Source: Paracoccus aeridis
Lineage (GTDB): Bacteria > Pseudomonadota > Alphaproteobacteria > Rhodobacterales > Rhodobacteraceae
Reading direction: 5' to 3'
Assembly (NCBI RefSeq): GCF_004923205.2
Contig: NZ_SELD02000066.1
Coordinates: 181,346-245,345, forward strand
Length of the DNA stretch: 64,000 bases
The position numbers and the translations under genes are program-made. The number at the start of each line of letters is the position of its first letter. The first letter of the stretch is position 1. The notes beneath the pieces are model-generated. The model was not told the DNA's origin, did no database searches, and saw nothing but the letters and a program-made list of their open reading frames with translations. Shown here one piece after another: positions 40,809-49,761 of this stretch.

Positions 40809-41699
40809 ATGATCGAGCGGATCAAGGATATCTGGGTCTTCATCGGCGCGCTGTTCGAGCGGATGGACAAGATCCACATGAGCTTGATCGCAGCCGGCGT
40901 CGCCTTCTACGCGATGTTCGCCGTGTTCCCGGGGCTCGCCGCGATCATCGCGCTGTGGGGGCTTTGGTTCGATCCGACCATCATCACCCAGTACTACGCC
41001 GTCATCGACGAATTCCTGCCGCCCGGCGCGGCGCAGATCCTGCACGCGCAGGTGGACGCCCTGACGTCGGGGGGCCGGACGCAACTCGGCTGGGCCTCGC
41101 TCATTTCGTTTTTGATCGCGACCATTGCGGCGCGCGCAGGCGTCGATGCGCTGGTCCGCGGCCTCAATGCCGCTTACGGCGTGCGCTCGCACCCAACCAT
41201 CTTCGGCTTCATCCTGGCCTACGTGCTGACGCTTGCCATCGTGGGGGTTGTGCTGATGGGGCTTGCGACCATCGTGATCGTGCCGCTGGCGCTGAACCTG
41301 CTCGAGGTCAGCTATCTTCGAAGCTGGCTGATCAGCGCCGCGCCGTGGGGGGCGATGTTCCTGATCGTGGTGATCGGGATCGGCATCATCTACCGCTACG
41401 GCCCCAACGTGCAGACACCCCGGACGCCGATCCTCACCTGGGGCGCGCTGTTCGCGGCGCTCGCCTGGGCGGCGGCGTCCTACGCCTTCTCGGCCTATCT
41501 CGGCAGCTTCAACAGCTACAACCGGATCTACGGCTCGATCGGCGCGGTGGTGGCGCTGCTGATGTGGTTCTACCTCGCGGGGTTTTCCATCATGCTGGGC
41601 GCGCTCATCAACGTGGAACTGGCGCGGCGCCGGCGCGTGGTGGCGGCCCGCCGCGCCCGAGCGCTGGTCAGCAAGGCGGCCTCGCAGATGCAGGGCTGA
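40809..41699 (+). CDS. YihY/BrkB-family inner-membrane protein
   Basis: The 296-aa protein has about six membrane helices and the YihY/BrkB pattern: LIAAGVAFYAMFAVFPGLAAIIALWG at the first helix, AYGVRSHP, GALFAALAWAAASYAFSAY and the final RIYGSIGAVVALLMWFYLAGFSIMLGALINVELAR. The function is unknown despite old annotations as ribonuclease BN or virulence factor. It stands apart from dnaQ by 61 bp and converges on the stress kinase. Confidence 0.85.
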   Translation: MIERIKDIWVFIGALFERMDKIHMSLIAAGVAFYAMFAVFPGLAAIIALWGLWFDPTIITQYYAVIDEFLPPGAAQILHAQVDALTSGGRTQLGWASLISFLIATIAARAGVDALVRGLNAAYGVRSHPTIFGFILAYVLTLAIVGVVLMGLATIVIVPLALNLLEVSYLRSWLISAAPWGAMFLIVVIGIGIIYRYGPNVQTPRTPILTWGALFAALAWAAASYAFSAYLGSFNSYNRIYGSIGAVVALLMWFYLAGFSIMLGALINVELARRRRVVAARRARALVSKAASQMQG

Positions 41700-41723
41700 A
41701 CGCCGGCCGCGGAGGTTCCCGCT

Positions 41724-43508
41724 TCAGTGCTGCGCGCCGCGCCGCGCCGCCGAGGTCAGGACAACCCGCCGCGCGCCGTCATCGCCCGCCGCCGCCACGC
41801 TGTCCTGCATCTGGAACGCCAGCTTCATGCGGTAGAAGTCGGGCTCGACCACGGTCGACACCTCGCCGTCGAGCTGCAGCGCGAAGGCCTCGATCAGCTG
41901 CCGCCCCAGCCCGCTGGCGTCGGCCGGCGCACGGGTGTGCGGCCCGATGGAGTTCTCGACCAGCAGTTCGGCATGGCCCGACCGCTGCCGGGTCAGCGAC
42001 ACGCAGACCCGGTAGCGCCCGTCCTGCGCAGGCTCTGCGTATTTCAGCGCGTTGGTGAACGCCTCGGTCGTCAGCAGCGTCAGCGGCACGGCCTGGTCGG
42101 GCAGCAGCGTGACATGGTCCAGGTGCGTCTCGATCTCCAGCCCCGACCCCGGCGGGACCGAGGCCAGCACCATCTGGTTGATGATGTCGGAAATCAGCTT
42201 GTCCGCTTCGACCGAATCCAGGTGCTCGGCTTGGTAGAGGTTGCGGTAGATCGTGGCGAGCGACGCGACGCGGTCCTGCACCGACCGCAGCACCTTCTGC
42301 GCGTCGCAGTCGCTGACCATGCGGCTCTGCATGTTGATGATCGACGCGATCAGCTGAAGGTTGTTCTTGACCCGGTGGTGCACCTCTTTCAGAAGCACCG
42401 TCTTTTCCTGGACCGAAGCCTCCATCGCCGCCTCGTCCCGGATCAAGATCCGCGCCATGTCGTGGAAGGTGCGGCTCACATCCGCGATCTCGGCCGGCGC
42501 TTCGGTCAGGACGGGGGGTGGGCTGCGGCGGTCGCCGATGGCGAAGCGCCGCATCTGCCCGCGCAGTTCGCGGATATGGCGCAGCACCAGCCGGAAGACG
42601 GCGAAATAGGCCACCGCCAGCGACACCGCCCACAGGGCCAGCGGAAACAGGACGCCCGTGAAGCGCGACAGCGCGATGTTGCCCACGCCGGCGGACTGCG
42701 GATTCCAGCTTCCCAGCGCATAGACCAGCCCCGGCACGACCGTGACCACGGTGAACAGCCGCCGCTCGCCGGTTCCGGCGGTTTCCCTGAACGTCGTGTC
42801 GGATCGGCTGGCCAGGGTCTCCAGCGACGAGGACCGGGGCAGCATCTCCTCGACCAGGCCCTGGCTCATGTCGGTCGAGATGACCTGGCCCCGGTTGGTG
42901 AACGTCACGATCATGGCCGACGAGGTCCGGTTCATGGGATCGTGCGTCGCCCGCATCATCGCCTGCGATACCGAAGTCGCGATGTAGCCGATCAATTCGT
43001 TGTCGTGCAGCAGCGGCTGCGACACGATCACGACCGGAAGGCCCGAAACGATCCCGGATTCAGTGGCCGAGATGGTGGTGCCGGGATTGTCCAGGAACGC
43101 GCGATAATGCGGCGACGAGCGGACATCGTGCACCCCGTCGTTTTTTGACGTGCAGTTCGAGATTCCGTTCAGCGGCGTGAACCCGGCGAAGACGAAGCTC
43201 GCGCTGTTCTCGACGAAGTTCTCCATCATCCGAGAACAGGCTTCGGGGTCGTCCAGCGTCTCGATCACCGCGGGCCCCAGCGCCTCGGCGGACCCGAGCG
43301 CGCTTTGCAGAAGCGTGCGTTCGCCCGCCGCCGCCGAAGAGGTGCGGCCCATCAACGCCAGTTCCGCCGCGCGCTCTGCCGCCTGCGACAGGTTCAGGGT
43401 CTGCATGACGGAAATCAGCCCGATCGGCAGGATTGCCACCGACAGCAGCATCCCCAGCCGGAAGCCGAGTCCACGCATGAACTGAAGCTGCTCGGACAGG
43501 CGCGTCAC
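41724..43508 (-). CDS. HisKA_2-type sensor histidine kinase of the general stress response
   Basis: The 594-aa kinase has a membrane helix near residues 14-36, a periplasmic sensor region of about 240 residues, a second helix near 280-300, a HAMP-like linker, and a HisKA_2 phosphoacceptor helix with EVHHRVKNNLQLIASIINMQ. A HATPase domain follows (TTEAFTNALKYAEP, SGLGRQLIEAFALQL). HisKA_2/HWE kinases commonly phosphorylate PhyR. The gene starts with GTG and lies 6 bp downstream of ecfG in the same direction, so it is very likely co-transcribed with nepR and ecfG. The signal it senses is unknown. Confidence 0.85.
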   Translation of the reverse strand: MTRLSEQLQFMRGLGFRLGMLLSVAILPIGLISVMQTLNLSQAAERAAELALMGRTSSAAAGERTLLQSALGSAEALGPAVIETLDDPEACSRMMENFVENSASFVFAGFTPLNGISNCTSKNDGVHDVRSSPHYRAFLDNPGTTISATESGIVSGLPVVIVSQPLLHDNELIGYIATSVSQAMMRATHDPMNRTSSAMIVTFTNRGQVISTDMSQGLVEEMLPRSSSLETLASRSDTTFRETAGTGERRLFTVVTVVPGLVYALGSWNPQSAGVGNIALSRFTGVLFPLALWAVSLAVAYFAVFRLVLRHIRELRGQMRRFAIGDRRSPPPVLTEAPAEIADVSRTFHDMARILIRDEAAMEASVQEKTVLLKEVHHRVKNNLQLIASIINMQSRMVSDCDAQKVLRSVQDRVASLATIYRNLYQAEHLDSVEADKLISDIINQMVLASVPPGSGLEIETHLDHVTLLPDQAVPLTLLTTEAFTNALKYAEPAQDGRYRVCVSLTRQRSGHAELLVENSIGPHTRAPADASGLGRQLIEAFALQLDGEVSTVVEPDFYRMKLAFQMQDSVAAAGDDGARRVVLTSAARRGAQH

Positions 43509-43514
43509 CGGACG

Positions 43515-44102
43515 CTACCGTGAGACGGGGTTGTTCGCCATCACCGCCATGGTGGCGCGGTCCGTCATCTCGAATTCCTCGCCTTCCTTCAGGTGCAGCA
43601 GCTCGGCAAGGCGCCGGCGGCCCCGGTTCGCGCGGGACTTCACCGTGCCCACGGCCACGCCGGTCATCTCGGCTGCTTCCTCGTAGGAAAAGCCGGACGC
43701 GCCCACCATCACCAGCGCCTCGCGCTGCTCGTCGGGAAGCTTGGCGAAGGCGGTCCGGAAGTCGTTCATCGCCAGCCGACCGTCATGTTCCGGCCGCGTC
43801 GCCTGCCGCGCGGCGTGGATGCCGTCGGTGTCGCTGACCTCGCGCCGAGTCTTGCGGCGGGCGGAATAGAAGGTGTTCCGCAGGATCGTGAACAGCCACG
43901 CGCGCAGGTTGGTGCCGACCTGGAACTTGTCCATGTTGGTCCATGCCTTGACGATGGTGTCCTGCACCAGGTCGTCGGCGGCTGCGCCTTCGCGAGTCAG
44001 CGAAAGCGCGAATGCCTGCAGCGCAGGCAGGTGTTCGACAAGCTCGCCTCTGGGATCGGCGGCCTTGACGACCTCCGTGTCACCAACCACAGGTTTCACC
44101 AT
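43515..44102 (-). CDS. ecfG: General stress sigma factor EcfG
   Basis: The 195-aa protein is a group 15 ECF sigma factor. Region 2 contains DDLVQDTIVKAWTNMDKFQVGTNLRAWLFTILRNTFYS and region 4 contains FAKLPDEQREALVMVGASGFSYEEAAEMTGVAVGTVKSR. EcfG directs the general stress regulon of alphaproteobacteria. I prefer the ATG at 44102 because AGGAG lies 5 bp before it; a GTG two codons earlier is possible. It follows nepR by 2 bp. Confidence 0.92.
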   Translation of the reverse strand: MVKPVVGDTEVVKAADPRGELVEHLPALQAFALSLTREGAAADDLVQDTIVKAWTNMDKFQVGTNLRAWLFTILRNTFYSARRKTRREVSDTDGIHAARQATRPEHDGRLAMNDFRTAFAKLPDEQREALVMVGASGFSYEEAAEMTGVAVGTVKSRANRGRRRLAELLHLKEGEEFEMTDRATMAVMANNPVSR

Positions 44103-44104
44103 CG

Positions 44105-44251
44105 TCACTCCTGCCCGCGAAGCTTTTCGAGAAGCATGAGAAATCTGTCCGGAACCTCTTGTGATTGGTCCTGCTCGTACACCCGCCGCAAATTCTCGTC
44201 GATCTGCTTTTCCAAGGCGGCGCGTTTACTGTCTTCACGCCTCATGTTCAT
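44105..44251 (-). CDS. nepR: Anti-sigma factor NepR (48 aa)
   Basis: This small gene encodes 48 residues with the NepR core IDENLRRVYEQ and VPDRFLMLLEKLR. NepR holds EcfG inactive until phosphorylated PhyR binds NepR instead. The ATG at 44251 or a second ATG at 44245 could be used. It lies 2 bp upstream of ecfG in the same transcript, and phyR diverges from it. The position, size and motifs all fit NepR. Confidence 0.92.
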   Translation of the reverse strand: MNMRREDSKRAALEKQIDENLRRVYEQDQSQEVPDRFLMLLEKLRGQE

Positions 44252-44292
44252 TTTTTAGGTTTCTTTCCGGAAATCTTGTGTGCGCGTCTGCC

Positions 44293-44318
44293 AACAGCTA
44301 GTTAGCACCGAAGGTTCC
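44293..44318 (-). promoter_or_regulatory. Candidate EcfG-dependent promoter of nepR-ecfG
   Basis: On the minus strand GGAAC (44314-44318) is followed after 17 bp by TGTT (44293-44296), close to the known EcfG consensus GGAAC-N16/17-CGTT. It lies about 42 bp before the nepR start, which would give autoregulation, as is common for this module. Confidence 0.5.
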
Positions 44319-44345
44319 GAGGAACGACCAAAATTTGAGGCGTCA

Positions 44346-45149
44346 ATGTCAGCTGCAGATCTAGCCCAGTCCATCGGTCGCGAACTGCCCTACCTGCGAC
44401 GCTACGCGCGCGCCCTGACGGGCACCCAGCGCGCAGGGGACAACTATGCCGCCGCGACGCTGGAAGCCATTCTGGCCGATCGCAGCATGATCTCGGGCGA
44501 GGATACGCGGATCTCGCTGTTCCGCGCCTTCCACGCGATCTGGCAGAGCTCGGGCCAGCCGGTGGAAACCGACGACCAGACCTCGCGCGAGGCGCGGGCC
44601 CAGTCGCACCTGCGCACACTCACGCCGAACTCGCGCGAGGCGCTGCTGCTCCGCACGATCGAGGAACTTCGCTACGACCAGATCGGCGAGGTCATGCAGA
44701 TCGACCAGGACGAGGCCGAGGAGCTGGTCCAGATCGCGCTGAACGAGATGGGACGCGCGATCCGCGGCCGCGTGATGATCATCGAGGACGAGACCATCAT
44801 CGCGATGGACCTCAAGGGCATCGTGCAGGCGATGGGGCACGAGGTCACGGGCATCGCCCGCACCCATTCGGCCGCCATCCAGCTTGCCGGCGAGCGCCAG
44901 CCGGACCTGATCCTCGCCGACATCCAGCTGGCCGACGGCTCGTCGGGGATCGACGCGGTGAACGAGCTGATGACCAGCCTCGGCAACCTGCCGGTGATCT
45001 TCATCACCGCGTTCCCCGAGCGGCTGCTGACCGGCGACCGGCCCGAGCCCGCGTTCCTGATCTCCAAGCCCTACAGCGAGGAGCAGGTGCGTTCGGCCGT
45101 CAGCCAGGCGATGTTCTTCGCGTCGAGCGCGGGGATGAACGCGGCCTGA
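44346..45149 (+). CDS. phyR: General stress response regulator PhyR
   Basis: The 267-aa protein has an N-terminal sigma-factor-like domain (about residues 1-135, no DNA-binding function) and a C-terminal receiver domain with phosphoacceptor Asp192 (LILADIQLADG), acidic pair IIEDE and conserved Lys in ISKPYSEEQ. Phosphorylated PhyR sequesters NepR by sigma-factor mimicry and frees EcfG. I chose the ATG at 44346, which gives the family length. It diverges from nepR across a 94-bp gap. Confidence 0.95.
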   Translation: MSAADLAQSIGRELPYLRRYARALTGTQRAGDNYAAATLEAILADRSMISGEDTRISLFRAFHAIWQSSGQPVETDDQTSREARAQSHLRTLTPNSREALLLRTIEELRYDQIGEVMQIDQDEAEELVQIALNEMGRAIRGRVMIIEDETIIAMDLKGIVQAMGHEVTGIARTHSAAIQLAGERQPDLILADIQLADGSSGIDAVNELMTSLGNLPVIFITAFPERLLTGDRPEPAFLISKPYSEEQVRSAVSQAMFFASSAGMNAA

Positions 45150-45171
45150 CCCGCGCCCTTGCCGACCACAC

Positions 45172-45207
45172 GAAAGAAGCCGGCCGCGATGCGCGCCGGC
45201 TTTCTTC
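45172..45207. terminator. Bidirectional terminator between phyR and the MFS gene
   Basis: An inverted repeat with arms around GCCGGC flanked by A-rich and T-rich tracts (GAAAGAAGCCGGC and GCCGGCTTTCTTC) lies between the convergent phyR and MFS genes. The A/T tracts on both sides make it suitable for both directions. Confidence 0.75.
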
Positions 45208-45222
45208 GTTGCCGGAACGCTG

Positions 45223-46536
45223 TCAGACGATCGAGGCGTCCCGCGTCTCGCGCCCGATCAGCAGCGTGACCGCCGCCGCCAGCACCAGCAGCGCCGCGAA
45301 GACCCCGATCGCCAGCCCGAAGTCGCGTTCGATTACGCTGCGAAGCAGGCTGGGCGCGGCGATCCCGCCCAGCCGCGCCATGGCGCCCGCCGTGCCCATC
45401 CCGGTGCCGCGCAGGGTCGTCGGGTACAACTCGGGCGTAAAGGCGTAAAGCGCGCCCCATGTCCCCAGCAGAGCGAAGCTCATCACGATCAGCGAGGCCG
45501 CGATCATGACCGGCGTCCCCGCCAGCACGAAAGCCATGCAGCCCGCGGCCGAGATCAGCAGGAACGCCTGCAGCGTCGCGCGCCGGCCGATCCGCTCCAC
45601 CCCCCAGGCGGCGAGCGCGTAGCCCGGCAGCTGCGCCAGCGCCAGCACGACCAGGAAGCCGTAGCCGCGCACGAAGCCGAAGCCCTCGGTCGCGAGGCGG
45701 GCGGGCAGCCAGACGAACACGCCGTAGTAGGACAGCGACACGAGGAACCACAGCGCCATCACGGCGACGGTCGTGCGCGCCAGCCCGCCGCTGAACAGCC
45801 CCTCGCCGGGCGTAGGCACGGGCACCGTCAGCACGGCGTCCGCGCGCATCGGCGCCACGCCGTTCGCGGCCCGCACCCGGTCCAGCACCTGCCGCGCCTC
45901 GTCCGCGCGGCCCGTGCGGATCAGGAACATGGGCGATTCCGGCACCCACAGCCGCAGAAAGATCCCGATCAGCGCCGGCAGCGCCGCGACGATGTAGATC
46001 AGCCGGTAGGGCGCCGCGACCCCCGACGCGGCCGCGTACCACGCGGTCAGCGCCACGATCAGCGTGCCCACAGCCCAGAACCCCTCCAGCCAGACAAGCC
46101 AGCGGCCGCGGTTCTTGGGCGGCAGGAACTCCGCCATCATCGCATAGTCCACGGGCAGCGTGCCGCCGACCGCCATGCCGGTGAGGAAGCGCAGGACCAG
46201 GAGCGCCTCGAACGACGGCGCGAAGGCCGAGGCCAGCCCGAAAACCGCGTCGCAGGCGACCGTCAGCAGCAGCACGTTGCGCCGCCCGATCCGGTCGGCG
46301 ATGCGCCCGAACAGCGCGGCGCCCACGAACATGCCCAGGAAGAACAGCGTCCCGGTCTGCTGCGCCGCCTGCGCCACGCCCAGCCCGAACTGCGCGGCGA
46401 TGGACGGGGCGGCAAAGCCCACCGCGACAACCTGCATCGCGTCGGCTGCCCAGACCAGGCCGAAGATCATCATCAGCCGGCGCTGGAACCTGCCCGCTCC
46501 GGCCTGGGCCAGCACCTCGTCGACGGTCGTGTTCAT
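45223..46536 (-). CDS. MFS transporter (metabolite:H+ symporter type)
   Basis: The 437-aa protein has 12 predicted helices. The MFS motif between helices 2 and 3 reads GRIADRIGRRNVLL, and a second occurs as ERIGRRAT after the central loop; RFLTGMAVGGTLPVDYAMMAEFLP is typical of the sugar porter / aromatic acid symporter groups. The substrate cannot be told from sequence. I chose the ATG at 46536; the upstream open frame lacks features of a transporter. Confidence 0.85.
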   Translation of the reverse strand: MNTTVDEVLAQAGAGRFQRRLMMIFGLVWAADAMQVVAVGFAAPSIAAQFGLGVAQAAQQTGTLFFLGMFVGAALFGRIADRIGRRNVLLLTVACDAVFGLASAFAPSFEALLVLRFLTGMAVGGTLPVDYAMMAEFLPPKNRGRWLVWLEGFWAVGTLIVALTAWYAAASGVAAPYRLIYIVAALPALIGIFLRLWVPESPMFLIRTGRADEARQVLDRVRAANGVAPMRADAVLTVPVPTPGEGLFSGGLARTTVAVMALWFLVSLSYYGVFVWLPARLATEGFGFVRGYGFLVVLALAQLPGYALAAWGVERIGRRATLQAFLLISAAGCMAFVLAGTPVMIAASLIVMSFALLGTWGALYAFTPELYPTTLRGTGMGTAGAMARLGGIAAPSLLRSVIERDFGLAIGVFAALLVLAAAVTLLIGRETRDASIV

Positions 46537-46593
46537 CCGCGCGTGGCCTTCCTTGCGTTCGCCGGGCAACGCGGCCGGCCGGTGTAAACGAAA

Positions 46594-46621
46594 AGGGGCC
46601 GCGCCAACCGGCACGGCCCCT
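46594..46621 (-). terminator. Terminator after the HU gene
   Basis: On the minus strand, AGGGGCCG and CGGCCCCT form a perfect 8-bp stem followed by TTTTCGTTT. It lies 23 bp beyond the HU stop codon and before the MFS gene. Confidence 0.75.
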
Positions 46622-46644
46622 CGCATGGGACGGTGTGCCCCGGA

Positions 46645-46950
46645 TCAGGCGTTGACGGAATCCTTCAGCGCCTTGGCGATCGTGACCTTCACGACCTTGT
46701 CGGCGGGCTTCTGCATCATTTCCTGGGTCTGCGGGTTGCGGACCATGCGCTCGGGGCGGGTGCGGCAGGCGACCTTGCCGATGCCCGGCAGCGCGACAGA
46801 GCCGCCCTCGGCGACGACGCGCGCCACGACCGACTGCAGCGCGTCCAGCGCGGCGGTGGCGGTTTTCTTGTCGCCGCCCATTTCGTCGGCCAGCGCGGCG
46901 ACCAGCTGGGTCTTGGTCATCGGTTTCGCGGCGGCGGTGGTGTTGGCCAT
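46645..46950 (-). CDS. hup: HU-family DNA-binding protein
   Basis: The 101-aa basic protein has the bacterial HU/IHF fold: TKTQLVAALADEMGGDKKTATAALDAL at the N-terminus and the DNA-binding arm with GIGKVACRTRPERMVRNPQTQEMM. The arm sequence RNPQTQE favours HU over IHF. HU compacts and bends DNA. The ten N-terminal residues before MTKTQL are an Ala/Thr-rich extension. Three tandem repeats lie in its leader. Confidence 0.88.
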   Translation of the reverse strand: MANTTAAAKPMTKTQLVAALADEMGGDKKTATAALDALQSVVARVVAEGGSVALPGIGKVACRTRPERMVRNPQTQEMMQKPADKVVKVTIAKALKDSVNA

Positions 46951-46970
46951 CGGTCGTCTCCTGTTGTCCC

Positions 46971-47018
46971 GCTTCGGGTTTGTCTGGCTTCGGGTTTGTT
47001 TGGCTTCGGGTTTGTCTG
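46971..47018. repeat. Three 16-bp tandem repeats upstream of hup
   Basis: GCTTCGGGTTTGTCTG occurs at 46971-46986, with one substitution (TTTG end) at 46987-47002, and again exactly at 47003-47018. They begin 21 bp before the hup start codon, so they fall in the untranslated leader or promoter. Confidence 0.85.
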
Positions 47019-47167
47019 GCACCGAGGCCCCGGGCCCGGCATTCCCCTGCTACACAGTGTTTTGTCCAGCACTTCAAGCATTTTTCAAGACCTGATCCGC
47101 CGGTCGGCTGCAAGCCGCACCTTGCCATGCCTGGCGGCCACATCAAGCGGCGCGCCGAGTTCGCGAC

Positions 47168-48652
47168 CTACAGGAACGCGGTTTCGTGGAACGACCGCAG
47201 CTTGCGCGAGTGGATCCGTTCAAGGGGCGTCTCGCGCAACTTTTCCATCGCGCGGACGCCGATCAGCAGGTGGCTGGCGACCTGGGTGCGGTAGAAGTCG
47301 GTCGCCATGCCGGGCAGCTTCAGCTCGCCGTGCAGCGGCTTGTCGCTGACGCACAGCAGCGTGCCGTAGGGCACCCGGAAGCGGAAGCCGTTCGCGGCGA
47401 TGGTGGCGCTTTCCATGTCGAGCGCGACCGCGCGCGACTGCGACAGCCGCTGCACCGGCCCGGACTGGTCGCGCAGTTCCCAGTTGCGGTTGTCGATGGT
47501 GGCGACGGTGCCGGTCCGCATGATCCGCTTCAGCTCGTAACCGTCAAGCTGCGTGATCTCGGCCACGGCCTCCTGCAGGGCGACCTGGACCTCGGCCAGC
47601 GCGGGGATCGGCACCCAGACGGGCAGGTCGTCGTCCAGCACGTGATCCTCGCGCAGGTAGGCATGGGCGAGGACATAGTCGCCCAGCGACTGGCTGTTCC
47701 GCAGCCCCGCGCAGTGGCCCACCATCAGCCAGGCATGGGGGCGCAGCACGGCGATGTGGTCGGTCGCGGTCTTGGCGTTCGAGGGGCCCACGCCGATGTT
47801 GACCAGCGTGATCCCTTTCCCGTCCGCCCGCTTGAGGTGATAGGCCGGCATCTGCGGCGTCTTGGCGCCGGTGACGATCACGTCCTCGGGCCGTTCCAGC
47901 ACGCTGTTGCCGGGGCCGACGAAGGCGGTGTAGCCGCTCTGCGGGTCCGACAGGGCGCGGCGGGCGAAGGCCTCGAACTCGTCCACGTAGAACTGGTAGT
48001 TCGTGAACATCACGAAGGCCTGGAAATGCTCGGGCGCGGTTGCGGTGTAGTGCGCCAGCCGCGCCAGAGAGTAATCCACCCGCTGCGCCGTGAAGGGCGC
48101 GAGCGGCCAGCTTCCGTCCGGGTTCGGCCCGGCAATCCCGTTCACGATGTCGTCGTTCATGGACCCAAGGTCCGGCACGTCGAACACGTCCCGCAGCGAA
48201 TAGCCCAGCACGCCTTCCTGCGGCACGTTCAGGTCGCTGCGGGTGGCGACCGCGAAATGCACCGGGATCGGCGTGTCGCTGTCGCCGACCGCGACGCCAA
48301 CCCCGTGGTTGCGGATCAGAAGGCCGATCTGTTCCTCGAGGTAGTCGCGGAACAGGTCCGGCCGGGTGATCGTCGCCGCATAGCTGCCCGGCATCGCCAC
48401 ATGGCCGAAGGACAGCCGCGTATCCGTCTGGCTGTGGACCGAGGTCGTGAGCCGCACCTCGGGATAGAACGCGCGGTATCGGGCCTGCGGCGGCGCACCC
48501 CCCAGCGTCGCCAGGAACCTGTCCAGCAGGAACTGCGAGGCGCGGTCGTAAAGCTCGACCAGCCGGGCGACGGCGGCCTTCGGCTCGTCGAAGAAGGCGC
48601 GCTCCACCGGCTCCGGCGTCTCGACCGGCAGCAGACGTGAAATGCCGTTCAT
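47168..48652 (-). CDS. amn: AMP nucleosidase
   Basis: Amn cleaves AMP to adenine and ribose 5-phosphate. The 494-aa length equals the E. coli enzyme. An N-terminal regulatory domain (about residues 1-180) is followed by a nucleoside phosphorylase-like domain. The catalytic part includes VNIGVGPSNAKTATDHIAVLRP, MVGHCAGLRNSQSLGDYVLAHAYLREDHVLD and ALDMESATIAANGFRFRVPYGTLLCVSDKP. It stands alone between hup and an LLM gene. Confidence 0.94.
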   Translation of the reverse strand: MNGISRLLPVETPEPVERAFFDEPKAAVARLVELYDRASQFLLDRFLATLGGAPPQARYRAFYPEVRLTTSVHSQTDTRLSFGHVAMPGSYAATITRPDLFRDYLEEQIGLLIRNHGVGVAVGDSDTPIPVHFAVATRSDLNVPQEGVLGYSLRDVFDVPDLGSMNDDIVNGIAGPNPDGSWPLAPFTAQRVDYSLARLAHYTATAPEHFQAFVMFTNYQFYVDEFEAFARRALSDPQSGYTAFVGPGNSVLERPEDVIVTGAKTPQMPAYHLKRADGKGITLVNIGVGPSNAKTATDHIAVLRPHAWLMVGHCAGLRNSQSLGDYVLAHAYLREDHVLDDDLPVWVPIPALAEVQVALQEAVAEITQLDGYELKRIMRTGTVATIDNRNWELRDQSGPVQRLSQSRAVALDMESATIAANGFRFRVPYGTLLCVSDKPLHGELKLPGMATDFYRTQVASHLLIGVRAMEKLRETPLERIHSRKLRSFHETAFL

Positions 48653-48783
48653 GGACAGTCCCCTTCGCGCAAGGCGGTCGCGTCGGGTCGGCCCGCCTGT
48701 TGGGTCCGGACTGTCGCACCGGGGCGCGACACTGGCAAGACGACGGCCGCGAACCTATCTGACCTTCAAACGAAGGAGCTTCC

Positions 48784-49761
48784 ATGGACCTCTCGATCCT
48801 CGACCTGGCCCCCGTGTCCGAGGGGTCGGACGCCGCGACCTCGATCCGAAACAGCATCCGGCTGGCGCAGGCGGCCGAGGCGCAGGGCTACAAGCGCTAC
48901 TGGCTGGCCGAACACCACAACATGCCCGGCATCGCCAGCGCCGCGACGGCGGTGCTGATCGGCCACGTCGCCGACCACACCCGGACGATCCGCGTCGGCG
49001 CGGGCGGGATCATGCTGCCCAACCACGCGCCCCTGGCGGTGGCCGAGGCGTTCGGCACGCTCGCCACCATCCACGGGCCGCGGATCGACCTCGGCCTGGG
49101 GCGGGCGCCCGGCGGGGACGGCGCGGTGATGCAGGCGCTGCGCCGCGGCATGGCGCGCAACGACGACTTCCCCAACGACGTGGTGGAACTGCTGAGCTAC
49201 CTCGGCCCCGAACGCGCGGGCGCGCCCGTGGCGGCGCATCCGGGACAGGACACCAACGTGCCGGTCTGGATCCTCGGCTCGTCGCTCTACGGGGCGAGCC
49301 TCGCCGCGGCGCTGGGGCTGCCCTACGCCTTCGCCTCGCATTTCGCGCCGGGCGACCTGGACCAGGCGGTCCAGCTTTACCGCGACCGCTTCCAGCCGGG
49401 GCCGTGGGGCGACGCGCCGCGGTTCATGCTGGCGGTGAACGTCTTTGCCGCCGATACCGACGAGGCGGCGCGGAAGTTGCGGACGAGCCAGCAGCAGAGC
49501 TTCTACCGCCTGCGCACCGGCGCGCCGGGGAAGCTGCCGCCGCCGGTCGACGACCTGTCGCAGGTGGTGCCTGCGCAGTATCACCCGACGCTCGACGCCG
49601 CCCTGCGGGTCAGCGCCGTCGGATCGCCCGCGTCGGTCAAGCGCCAGCTGGACGAGTTCGCGGCCAGCTACCGCCCCGACGAGATGATCCTGACCGGCAT
49701 GATCCACGACCCCGAGGCGCGGCTTCGCAGCTTCGCCATCGCCGCCGAGGTCATGGGGTGA
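48784..49761 (+). CDS. Luciferase-like (LLM) flavin monooxygenase, MsnO8 type
   Basis: This 325-aa protein starts with [12 protein letters not shown] and has [29 protein letters not shown] and [38 protein letters not shown], typical of the MsnO8-type LLM oxidoreductases. These are flavin-dependent, with unknown substrates. An AAGGAG-type site precedes the ATG. Its stop overlaps the start of the epimerase gene (GTGA), so the two are co-translated. Confidence 0.86.
   Translation: MDLSILDLAPVSEGSDAATSIRNSIRLAQAAEAQGYKRYWLAEHHNMPGIASAATAVLIGHVADHTRTIRVGAGGIMLPNHAPLAVAEAFGTLATIHGPRIDLGLGRAPGGDGAVMQALRRGMARNDDFPNDVVELLSYLGPERAGAPVAAHPGQDTNVPVWILGSSLYGASLAAALGLPYAFASHFAPGDLDQAVQLYRDRFQPGPWGDAPRFMLAVNVFAADTDEAARKLRTSQQQSFYRLRTGAPGKLPPPVDDLSQVVPAQYHPTLDAALRVSAVGSPASVKRQLDEFAASYRPDEMILTGMIHDPEARLRSFAIAAEVMG

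Noticed and set aside
46971..47018. Possible small CRISPR array
   Set aside because: The 16-bp units are directly adjacent with no spacers and no cas genes are present. They are simple tandem repeats.
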